The position numbers and the translations under genes were made by a program. Source: Shewanella sp. (GTDB lineage Bacteria; Pseudomonadota; Gammaproteobacteria; Enterobacterales; Shewanellaceae). From it: a stretch of DNA of 8,970 bases. The notes below the pieces were generated by a model. It worked only from the letters and a program-made list of their open reading frames with translations, had not been told where the DNA came from and made no database searches. Position 1 is the stretch's first letter. Each line of letters starts with the position of its first letter. The stretch lies in contig SDWK01000223.1 in the NCBI GenBank assembly GCA_004195335.1, positions 1 to 8,970 on the forward strand, in the 5' to 3' direction. Positions 1 to 5,496 of the stretch are shown here, piece by piece.

Positions 1-40
1 AAGTAATACAAGTAGTTAGTGGTGAAATATCGTCATACAT
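1..40 (-). CDS. Possible 5' end of a leftward gene, cut by the window edge
   Basis: Reading leftwards from an ATG at 40, thirteen codons are open to the edge (MYDDISPLTTCIT). The upstream bases contain two purine-rich Shine-Dalgarno-like motifs, AGGAG at 48-44 and AAGGAG at 58-53. Their spacings to the ATG, 3 and 12 bases, are both off the optimum. The same frame is open upstream to a stop at 148-146, but it offers no ATG, GTG or TTG start there, so 40 is the only ordinary start. A second ATG at 36 with better spacing runs into a stop after six residues. I do not recognise the product; too little is visible. It would be divergent from the phosphorylase gene. Confidence 0.35.
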   Translation of the reverse strand, partial: MYDDISPLTTCIT

Positions 41-177
41 CTGCTCCTGTTGCTCCTTTTTCTTATTAACTAGCCCACTTCGTTGCTCACTAAGCTTCCT
101 TGATTCAAATAATCTGACTTTAATTCCCCCTTGCGGACTTTTGTCCTAATAAGCTTATCGCTGTCGGTCGTAGTATC

Positions 178-194
178 GAGTCAATTTATGACTC
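178..194. promoter_or_regulatory. Perfect palindrome upstream of deoD, candidate operator
   Basis: GAGTCA-ATTTA-TGACTC is a perfect 6-base inverted repeat with a 5-base spacer. It lies 30 bases before the deoD start codon and just before its ribosome binding site. Position and symmetry suit a repressor site or a small 5' UTR hairpin. I do not recognise it as a CytR, DeoR, PurR or CRP consensus. No convincing -35/-10 pair was found around it. Confidence 0.35.
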
Positions 195-224
195 ATACCA
201 GATTACCTAAGAGAGAGAATATCG

Positions 225-929
225 ATGACTGCACACATTAACGGCCAAATGGGCGACTTTGCCGAGACGATGATCATGCCTGGAGACCCACTCAGGGCCA
301 AATATATCGCCGAGACTTTCCTCGATGATGCAGTCGAGGTGACCAATATTCGTAATATGCTGGGCTACACAGGGTTCTATAAGGGCCAGCGTATCTCGGT
401 AATGGGCCATGGTATGGGGATCCCCTCTATGGTGCTGTACGCCCATGAACTGATCAATGACTTCGGTGTGAAGCGCATCATACGTGTCGGCAGCCTCGGC
501 GCGACGCAAAAGGATGTGAAGCTACACGATGTGATCTTGGCACAAGCGGCAGGAACAGACTCTCCCACCAATGCAAAGCGCAGCAGCGGCTACCAAATGG
601 CGACCTCGGCCAGCTTCGACTTACTGCATAAAGCCTATAGCTCAGCAGTTGAAAAACAGATCAGCGTCAAAGTGGGCAACATCTTCAGTGGCGATATGTA
701 TTACGACCCCGATGAAGATATGATCCCGGCACTGGAACGTTTCGGAGTACTGGGCATAGATATGGAGGTGGCGGGACTTTATGGTCTGGCTCATCAACAG
801 GGCATCGAATCGTTAGCGATTCTTACGGTTTCGGATCACTGCTTAACTGGCGAAGAAACCTCTGCTACAGAGCGTCAACTGTCATTTAACCAAATGATAG
901 AGTTGGCTTTAGAGACAGCATGTAGCTAA
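225..929 (+). CDS. deoD: Purine nucleoside phosphorylase, DeoD type
   Basis: This cytoplasmic enzyme of purine salvage cleaves (deoxy)ribonucleosides with phosphate to give the free base and (deoxy)ribose 1-phosphate. At 234 residues it is close to the 239 of E. coli DeoD and aligns almost without gaps. The known active-site positions are all present: His4, Gly20, Arg24 in MPGDPLRAKYIAETF, Arg43, Arg87 and Ser90 in RVGS, Met180-Glu181, Ser203-Asp204 in TVSDH, and Arg217. E. coli Phe159, which stacks on the base, is Tyr here, and the middle of the protein is diverged. This suggests a second, stand-alone DeoD paralogue rather than the deoCABD-operon copy. The start is supported by GAGAGAG at 211-217, 7 bases before the ATG. 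The next gene on the strand is the TsgA-like carrier. Confidence 0.95.
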   Translation: MTAHINGQMGDFAETMIMPGDPLRAKYIAETFLDDAVEVTNIRNMLGYTGFYKGQRISVMGHGMGIPSMVLYAHELINDFGVKRIIRVGSLGATQKDVKLHDVILAQAAGTDSPTNAKRSSGYQMATSASFDLLHKAYSSAVEKQISVKVGNIFSGDMYYDPDEDMIPALERFGVLGIDMEVAGLYGLAHQQGIESLAILTVSDHCLTGEETSATERQLSFNQMIELALETACS

Positions 930-932
930 TAA

Positions 933-944
933 AAGGCGCGCCTT
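933..944. repeat. 12-base perfect palindrome after deoD
   Basis: AAGGCGCGCCTT begins 4 bases after the deoD stop codon. It has no loop and no following T-run, so it is not a normal intrinsic terminator. It could be a protein-binding palindrome or the base of a weak structure; chance is also possible. Confidence 0.3.
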
Positions 945-954
945 AACAGCTCAC

Positions 955-1031
955 GCTCGCAGTACACCGATATCATTAATGGCAGTTTAAGACTCGCCAA
1001 TAAAAAAACAAATAATGGATCAACTGCGAGC
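955..1031 (+). other. Long-range inverted repeat in the deoD-tsgA gap, possible RNA structure
   Basis: GCTCGCAGT at 955-963 is perfectly complementary to ACTGCGAGC at 1023-1031, enclosing 59 bases. Inside lies a weaker nested stem, TGGC with GCCA, with partly complementary A/T flanks. The closing stem ends 23 bases before the next start codon, so a transcript from deoD into tsgA could fold into a domain next to the tsgA ribosome binding site. I do not recognise a known riboswitch core; in particular the purine riboswitch loop motifs are absent. It may be a cis-regulatory leader or a processing site. Confidence 0.35.
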
Positions 1032-1054
1032 CTTTAAAAAGACACTTAGGAACG

Positions 1055-2236
1055 ATGATGAAAAATAAAATATCACTCACCCTGTTGAGCTTTCTCGCCA
1101 ACTTTATCATGGCGGGTTTTGCGACTCAGTTTGGCATGTTGATTGAGCCCATAGCCGAGAAGTTTGCCGCCAACGTCAACGAGGTAGCCTCGATTTTCTC
1201 ACTATTAAACGGTGGCGCATTAGCCGGTACCATCGCCGCCTTTTTCTTAATTGAAAAGATTGGCGTTAAGCGCATGACCTTGCTCAGTTACATAAGTATT
1301 GCACTGAGTGCGGCGGCGCTACATTTCACCTCATCACTCAGTGTGGTGATGATTGCCATGACGATTATCGGCCTCTGTGGCGGTGTGGGTCTGTGTATTG
1401 CGGGCACGATTGTGGTCTCTGTGTGGAAAGATAAGATCCAGAGCACCATGCTGGTGGTACAAGATGCAACCTTCAATGTCGCCGGAGTGGTCTTTCCGCT
1501 TATCACCACGTACGCACTGAGCAATGCACTGTCATGGAGCTACAGCTATCTGGCCGTCGGTTTAGTGGCTTTGGGTACGGCAATGATGGCCTTGATGACG
1601 AATTTCGACCGATGTGAAAGCCCTGTTGATAAGGATTCGGGTGAGAGTAACGAGGAAAAATCTGAATGGAACTTCTCAATAATCAGTGCGGGTCTCGGCC
1701 TGTTTCTTGGCATGTTGGCACTCTATACCTTCCTGACCTGGGCGCCGATGTTTGTCAAAGAGAAGTTCGATATTCCCTTTGAAGAAGCGGGCAACATCAT
1801 CACACAGTATTGGTCGGCGGCTTTAGTCGGCGCACTAATATCCACTGCGATTGTATCGCGCGTGAAAATTCAGTCCTTCTTAATGGGAATGATGACCCTG
1901 GCCTTAATCATCACCAGCTTGATAGTCACCACAGATAAACTTGAATGGATGTCGTACCTCACTTATGGCTACGGTTTTGCCTGTGCGGCACTCTATAACT
2001 CTTTCATCGCCTATGGTGTCTCCTTCGTGAAACAGGCCAGCAGTAAAAATGTCTCCTTCATTTTAATCAGTGGCAGTGCGGGCGCCATGTTCAGTCCGGC
2101 AATAAGTTCCATGTTCGAGACCATTATTGGCCTGCAGACCGTGATGTATGCAATCCCGGTTATCTACGCCATGATCTTGGGTATGTTGGTCATCTCTCGC
2201 CGTCAAACAGCAGAAAATAAATTAGCCACGGCTTAA
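1055..2236 (+). CDS. tsgA: MFS transporter, TsgA family
   Basis: This inner-membrane carrier of the major facilitator superfamily has about 12 hydrophobic segments and a charged central loop (about 184-204, rich in D, E, S and K). It resembles E. coli TsgA over its length and has the same 393 residues. Matching landmarks are the FSLLNGG segment near 48-54, the VAGVVFPLI segment near 142-150, and the TWAPMFVKEKF and EEAGNIITQYW block near 228-253. The usual MFS motif A between segments 2 and 3 is degenerate (IEKIGVKRM), as in TsgA. The substrate is unknown; in enteric bacteria tsgA is not functionally defined. There are two adjacent ATGs. TTAGGA at 1046-1051 is better spaced for the second, at 1058. 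It follows deoD by 125 bases on the same strand, so nucleoside or base transport is a guess from context. Confidence 0.8.
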   Translation: MMKNKISLTLLSFLANFIMAGFATQFGMLIEPIAEKFAANVNEVASIFSLLNGGALAGTIAAFFLIEKIGVKRMTLLSYISIALSAAALHFTSSLSVVMIAMTIIGLCGGVGLCIAGTIVVSVWKDKIQSTMLVVQDATFNVAGVVFPLITTYALSNALSWSYSYLAVGLVALGTAMMALMTNFDRCESPVDKDSGESNEEKSEWNFSIISAGLGLFLGMLALYTFLTWAPMFVKEKFDIPFEEAGNIITQYWSAALVGALISTAIVSRVKIQSFLMGMMTLALIITSLIVTTDKLEWMSYLTYGYGFACAALYNSFIAYGVSFVKQASSKNVSFILISGSAGAMFSPAISSMFETIIGLQTVMYAIPVIYAMILGMLVISRRQTAENKLATA

Positions 2237-2242
2237 CTGTTA

Positions 2243-2278
2243 TTGATGAAATACCTTTTTTAATCGGTATAATTACCG
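2243..2278 (+). promoter_or_regulatory. Promoter with perfect -10 inside a palindrome
   Basis: A perfect TATAAT at 2268-2273 sits inside the inverted repeat CGGTA-TAAT-TACCG (2265-2278). Upstream, TTGATG at 2243-2248 gives a 19-base spacer, and GATGAA at 2245-2250 gives 17. The -35 is therefore mediocre. The palindrome over the -10 is a natural repressor-binding arrangement. It lies just after the tsgA stop codon and would start a short transcript near 2280. Confidence 0.45.
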
Positions 2279-2322
2279 CAACTGGAATCTTGAACAATGA
2301 CTGCTTGGGTAACTGAACTGAC

Positions 2323-2466
2323 ATGCGAAACAAGAGAACTATTAGAGTTAAAGCAAGAGTCCAAAAAGTTAGGATGAGACGTGCTAAACGGCTGAGTTTG
2401 TTAATGATGAAAGCCCGTCAAGATAGTGAGAAGTCGCGCAGCTTGTCCTTACCTAAAATGGCTTAA
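2323..2466 (+). CDS. Possible small, very basic 47-residue protein
   Basis: ATG to TAA encodes 47 residues. The first half is strikingly rich in Arg and Lys (MRNKRTIRVKARVQ, then MRRAKR), and the tail is Ser-rich. I recognise no family. For it: the frame lies between a promoter-like element (2243-2278) and a strong hairpin (2482-2517), with the stop 15 bases before the stem. Against it: no good ribosome binding site (only GGGT about 12 bases upstream), and several AGA/AGG codons unlike the neighbouring genes. A 26-residue frame (2297-2377, starting MTAWVTEL, GGAA 9 bases upstream) overlaps it and is an alternative. The transcript may equally be a non-coding RNA. Confidence 0.3.
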   Translation: MRNKRTIRVKARVQKVRMRRAKRLSLLMMKARQDSEKSRSLSLPKMA

Positions 2467-2481
2467 GTTTAAATACGATAT

Positions 2482-2518
2482 AAGCCCTGCAAGTTTTACC
2501 TGAAGCTTGTGGGGCTTT
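2482..2518. terminator. Strong hairpin between convergent units
   Basis: AAGCCCTGCAAG (2482-2493) pairs with CTTGTGGGGCTT (2506-2517) over 12 positions, including two G-U pairs. The loop is 12 bases and can extend the stem by about four weaker pairs. The T-run on the plus strand is short (CTTTC). On the minus strand the stem is followed by AT-rich sequence. It lies 33 bases beyond the stop of the leftward Crp/Fnr gene and 15 beyond the small reading frame, so it probably ends transcription from both sides. Confidence 0.6.
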
Positions 2519-2550
2519 CATCCTTAGATAGATACAAATAAAGCATTACG

Positions 2551-3225
2551 TTATTCGATGTAAGCTTTTAGCCCCTCGAAGTCACAGATAACAATGCCCT
2601 CCTCCTTATCCCTTTGGATCAGCCCCAACTCCTCCAGTTTCTTTACCGAGCGACGATACACGCGATCGGTAGTCGCAAACCGCTCAGCCTCAAGATAACA
2701 CTTAGTAAAGCCGTCGACAGGTTGATCGTTAAGATGTTGATGATACAGATCATAAGCGATGTTGTAGGCGATAGGATATAACATGCGGCGAGTCAGGATA
2801 TCTATGGTGTCTTGATAATCGATAGCAATGGCACTGGCAAAGAAAAGCGCAAACATGGGTTTATTCGTTAATGCCAGTTGCAGTTTATCGCCACAAATCA
2901 CCTCAATTTCGACACTCTCTTCGGCAATAATGTCGAGCTGACACTGGTAGTCACTAAAAAACTCCATCTCACCAAAGAGCTGTGAATCGCAATCCATGGT
3001 ACCGAGTTGAAAGCTTCGACCATTGCGGGCACTGTATCCTAAAGAAACTCGACCCTGTTTCACTAAGATAAGTGAGCTCACCTTCTGTCCCTGTTGCATC
3101 AGTTTTTGATGAGCCGGCACCACTTTAGTTTCACTGATGCAATCGAGCATGATCTGCTCAATCTCGCCGTGTTCTTGCTCCCAGAGTGTATGAAAGCGAC
3201 CTTTCGAAAGTGGTTTTAACTGCAT
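2551..3225 (-). CDS. Crp/Fnr-family transcription regulator, YeiL-like
   Basis: A DNA-binding regulator with an N-terminal cyclic-nucleotide-binding-like beta-roll (about 22-120) and a C-terminal winged helix-turn-helix (about 150-224; recognition helix around TTDRVYRRSVKKLEELGLI). Its best resemblance is to E. coli YeiL. Shared features are the LFGEMEF segment (YeiL FIGEIEL), the YPIAYNIAYDL helix and the late helix-turn-helix. The Arg-Ser pair that binds cAMP in CRP is replaced by Cys-Gln after GEMEFFSDYQ, so cAMP is unlikely to be the ligand. There is no Fnr-type N-terminal cysteine cluster. The frame stays open to a TTG at 3324, but a -10-like TATAAT at 3274-3269 would place the transcript start downstream of that. 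I chose ATG 3225 (224 residues); ATG 3249 is the alternative. Neither start has a clear ribosome binding site. Confidence 0.8.
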   Translation of the reverse strand: MQLKPLSKGRFHTLWEQEHGEIEQIMLDCISETKVVPAHQKLMQQGQKVSSLILVKQGRVSLGYSARNGRSFQLGTMDCDSQLFGEMEFFSDYQCQLDIIAEESVEIEVICGDKLQLALTNKPMFALFFASAIAIDYQDTIDILTRRMLYPIAYNIAYDLYHQHLNDQPVDGFTKCYLEAERFATTDRVYRRSVKKLEELGLIQRDKEEGIVICDFEGLKAYIE

Positions 3226-3268
3226 AGTAAATAAATTAGTGGATAACATTGAATTGGCCCGTAGGGTC

Positions 3269-3274
3269 ATTATA
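3269..3274 (-). promoter_or_regulatory. Candidate -10 of the Crp/Fnr-family gene
   Basis: TATAAT on the minus strand lies 43 bases before the chosen start codon. The -35 region at normal spacing (TCGCAT or CTCGCA) is poor, which would suit activator dependence or autoregulation. It lies within the longest open frame, arguing for a start inside that frame. Confidence 0.35.
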
Positions 3275-3292
3275 CCCAAGCATATGACTGAT

Positions 3293-3346
3293 GCGAGATT
3301 AAAACCATGCGAGATGAAGACCAAGCTGCAAGATTAAAACCAAGCT
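3293..3346. repeat. Three imperfect tandem repeats of 16-19 bases
   Basis: Three consecutive units run GCGAGATTAAAACCAT (3293-3308), GCGAGATGAAGACCAAGCT (3309-3327) and GCAAGATTAAAACCAAGCT (3328-3346). The last two differ at three positions. They sit immediately upstream of the -10 of the Crp/Fnr-family gene, overlapping its presumed -35 region. This fits either replication slippage or an iterated binding site. Confidence 0.6.
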
Positions 3347-3366
3347 AGGGTACTACTCCCCTTCTC

Positions 3367-3404
3367 ACTCAAGTTTAATTGAGTCATCAATATCGTTATA
3401 TAAT
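3367..3404 (+). promoter_or_regulatory. Hairpin/operator and candidate promoter before the lipoprotein gene
   Basis: ACTCAA-GTTTAA-TTGAGT (3367-3384) is a perfect 6-base inverted repeat. Fourteen bases after it is a perfect TATAAT (3399-3404). TAATTG at 3376-3381 would be a weak -35 with a 17-base spacer, overlapping the palindrome. The resulting leader to the lipoprotein start would be long (about 170 bases). From 3405 to 3570 I see nothing else definite. Confidence 0.3.
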
Positions 3405-3582
3405 TCGCGTAGCAAACCACTCAAACATCATATTAAACAAACCAAAAACAGGTATTTGGAAGCGGATGAGCACAATGGTTCGATATTCACCATTTATTCG
3501 CCGCGATTAACCTGCAGCTATTTTGAGCAGAGGTTTAAGCTTATCCCATCAAAAATAATAGATATAGAGATGAGGGAATAAG

Positions 3583-4446
3583 ATGAAAAAGACCATAGCA
3601 AGCGCACTGGTAATGGCGTTAGTTTCACTAACGGCATGTAACGATGACTCAAGTTCAAAAGAGGAAAATATGACGCTATCTAATAAAGACAAGGCCGTTG
3701 CCGTACTCAGCAGCATAGAAACCGGCGATGAGCAGGCAATCTCATATATCAACCCACTCGAATACACCCAACATAACCTCTCTGTCGGTGATGGTTTGGC
3801 AGGATTTGGTGCCGTATTACAAGCGTTACCGGAAGGCAGTGCCAGGGTCGATGTGGTCCGTGCATTTGAAGATGGCGAGTTCGTTTTTACCCATACCGAT
3901 TATAACTTCTTCGGCCCTAAGGTTGGCTTCGACCTGTTCCGTTTCCAAGACGGCGTGATTGTCGAACATTGGGATAACCTGATTATTAAGGCCGAGCAGT
4001 TAAACCCGAGCGGCCATAGCCAAACCGATGGTTCAACCACGGTAACAGACTTAGATAAAACGGCAGAAAATAAAGCCTTGGTAACCGATTTTGTCGATAC
4101 CATACTCGTAAAAGGTGAGTTCGATAAACTGGCCAACTACTTCGATGGCGACAACTACCTGCAACATAACCCTCAAATCGGTGATGGTATATCGGGTCTG
4201 GGCGCAGCGCTCGAAGCCATGGCTCAACAAGGGATAGAGATGATCTATACCAAAAATTATAAAATCCTCGGCCAAGGTAACTTCGTATTAAGTATCAGCG
4301 AGGGAACTCTCGGCGGTGCAGAGACCTCATTTTACGACCTGTTTCGTATCGAAAATGGCAAAGTCGCCGAACATTGGGATGTCATTGAAACCATAGCGCC
4401 GATTCAAGAGTGGAAGAATAACAACGGTAAGTTTGGCGGTCTGTAA
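3583..4446 (+). CDS. Lipoprotein with two tandem SnoaL/NTF2-like domains
   Basis: The N-terminus is a lipoprotein signal: MKK, a hydrophobic stretch, then lipobox LTAC with Cys19. Asn rather than Asp follows the Cys, so sorting to the outer membrane is more likely by the usual rule. A Ser/Asp/Glu-rich linker leads to two homologous SnoaL-like domains of about 110 residues each (about 34-137 and 162-275). The duplication is visible in paired motifs: YTQHNLSVGDGLAGF (61-75) with YLQHNPQIGDGISGL (192-206), FDLFRFQDG with YDLFRIENG, and EHWD at 128-131 and 263-266. This SnoaL-like family (predicted aldol-condensation type proteins) has no established reaction. The family folds into a small alpha+beta cone, often as a dimer, so two fused copies could form an intramolecular dimer. 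GAGGGA at 3572-3577, 5 bases upstream, supports the start. It is monocistronic, ending at the terminator at 4528. Confidence 0.88.
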   Translation: MKKTIASALVMALVSLTACNDDSSSKEENMTLSNKDKAVAVLSSIETGDEQAISYINPLEYTQHNLSVGDGLAGFGAVLQALPEGSARVDVVRAFEDGEFVFTHTDYNFFGPKVGFDLFRFQDGVIVEHWDNLIIKAEQLNPSGHSQTDGSTTVTDLDKTAENKALVTDFVDTILVKGEFDKLANYFDGDNYLQHNPQIGDGISGLGAALEAMAQQGIEMIYTKNYKILGQGNFVLSISEGTLGGAETSFYDLFRIENGKVAEHWDVIETIAPIQEWKNNNGKFGGL

Positions 4447-4527
4447 GCGAGAACTTAACCCAAAGCTGGGCTACACATCTGAGCTAAACGTCTGGGCAAA
4501 ACGTCTAAAATAAGCTTTAAAAAGAGT

Positions 4528-4560
4528 GCCCGATATTCACATTGAATATCGGGCTTTTTT
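4528..4560. terminator. Strong intrinsic terminator
   Basis: GCCCGATATTC and GAATATCGGGC form a perfect 11-base stem around a 5-base loop, followed by TTTTTT (4555-4560). It ends the lipoprotein transcript. The AraC-family gene stops 26 bases further on from the other side. On the minus strand the same stem is followed by ACTCTTTTT, so it may serve both genes. Confidence 0.92.
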
Positions 4561-4585
4561 GAATACGGATACGGGCTAGTATCAT

Positions 4586-5395
4586 TCATCTAACGTTGCA
4601 TAATCCAAGGGGGTAATCGGCTGCTTTTGCTTTTATATACTGGCTAGGTGTATTACCCAGATGCTGCTTAAAGAAACTGATAAAGGCGCTATCGCTGGAA
4701 AAGCCTAACGAGAAGGCCACCTCTGACACCGAGCTTCCCAATGCTAATCGCTCGATAGCGCCATGCAATCGCCATTGCTGCCGCCACGCCTGATAAGGCA
4801 TACCAGTCTGCTTACTGAAAATTCGGGATATCGTCTTCTCACTCGCACCAATCCCCTTCGCCATCGTTTTCAGGGCTAAAGGTAACTCATCCCCAGATTG
4901 CAGTGCAGATAACCACGACTTTAATCGCGGATCTCTTGGCAGAGGTAATAACAGAGACTCTTGGGGCGCGACTCCCAACTCTTCGATAAACAGAGTCGTG
5001 ACCGCGGCTTGTTCCTCACTTGGCTTATCCCACTCCCACATCGCCATCCTTTCGATTAATGCCTGCAGCAAGGTATTTACCGAGATGATCTTCACCCCTA
5101 GTGGTAAACCCGGGAATGCACGAGTATCGAAATAGACAGAGCGATAGGACACGACATTGCGCATTTGAACACAGTGTTGGACACCCGCAGGGATCCATGC
5201 CGCCTTAGTCGGGGGCAATATACACTGAGTGTTATCTAAGGTGATGTTCATGCAGCCAACCGATGCATACAACAGCTGCGCCTTTCCATGCCAGTGCATC
5301 CCCGAATCGTGCCTGCCCACATCGGCCGCAATACCGACCACCTGAGCATCCAAGGTATCGACATCGAAGCGGTTCTCTTGATTGATAAACGCCAT
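4586..5395 (-). CDS. AraC-family transcription regulator with cupin sensor domain
   Basis: A 269-residue regulator with an N-terminal AraC-type cupin (about 10-90; His34, His36 and His74 at typical cupin positions). The C-terminus holds the two AraC helix-turn-helix motifs: ALKTMAKGIGASEKTISRIF (174-193) and SEVAFSLGFSSDSAFISFFK (224-243), followed by the typical GNTPSQY. Overall it resembles the NimR (YeaM) branch of small AraC proteins that control a neighbouring exporter. It is divergent from a Bcr/CflA-type pump across 101 bases, which suggests that it controls the pump and itself. AAGAGA lies a few bases before the ATG. The inducer is unknown. Family assignment is secure; the NimR-like branch is a judgement from context and size. 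Confidence 0.9.
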   Translation of the reverse strand: MAFINQENRFDVDTLDAQVVGIAADVGRHDSGMHWHGKAQLLYASVGCMNITLDNTQCILPPTKAAWIPAGVQHCVQMRNVVSYRSVYFDTRAFPGLPLGVKIISVNTLLQALIERMAMWEWDKPSEEQAAVTTLFIEELGVAPQESLLLPLPRDPRLKSWLSALQSGDELPLALKTMAKGIGASEKTISRIFSKQTGMPYQAWRQQWRLHGAIERLALGSSVSEVAFSLGFSSDSAFISFFKQHLGNTPSQYIKAKAADYPLGLCNVR

Positions 5396-5406
5396 CTGTC
5401 TCTTTT

Positions 5407-5435
5407 TTGATGTTTTCTGTTCTTATTATTATAAC
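5407..5435 (+). promoter_or_regulatory. Candidate promoter of the MFS pump gene
   Basis: TTGATG (5407-5412) and TATAAC (5430-5435) are separated by 17 bases, a good sigma-70 match. The predicted start is near 5442, giving a leader of about 55 bases. On the other strand, TATAAT at 5433-5428 is a candidate -10 for the AraC-family gene, with a poor -35. The two promoters therefore overlap back to back. Confidence 0.5.
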
Positions 5436-5437
5436 CG

Positions 5438-5454
5438 GACATCGGTGACATCAC
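5438..5454. promoter_or_regulatory. GACATC direct repeat, candidate AraC-type operator
   Basis: GACATC occurs at 5438-5443 and again at 5447-5452, with a 9-base period. The second copy is embedded in GTGA-CA-TCAC (5445-5454). Direct repeats are typical of AraC-family sites, although 9 bases is shorter than one helical turn. The pair overlaps the predicted pump start site and the -35 region for the AraC-family gene, so binding could affect both. Confidence 0.35.
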
Positions 5455-5496
5455 TATACTTGCCGCCATTGAAGCCGTATTAAAGAGTATGAACCG

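Noticed and set aside
933..944. Terminator after deoD
   Set aside because: The palindrome has no loop and no T-run follows, so readthrough into tsgA is more likely than termination.
955..1031. Purine riboswitch upstream of tsgA
   Set aside because: The conserved loop and junction motifs of the purine aptamer are not present; only an unclassified stem can be supported.
4486..4506. AAACGTCT repeated at 4486-4493 and 4499-4506
   Set aside because: It lies in the 3' UTR before a strong terminator, with only two copies and no promoter nearby, so it is likely chance.
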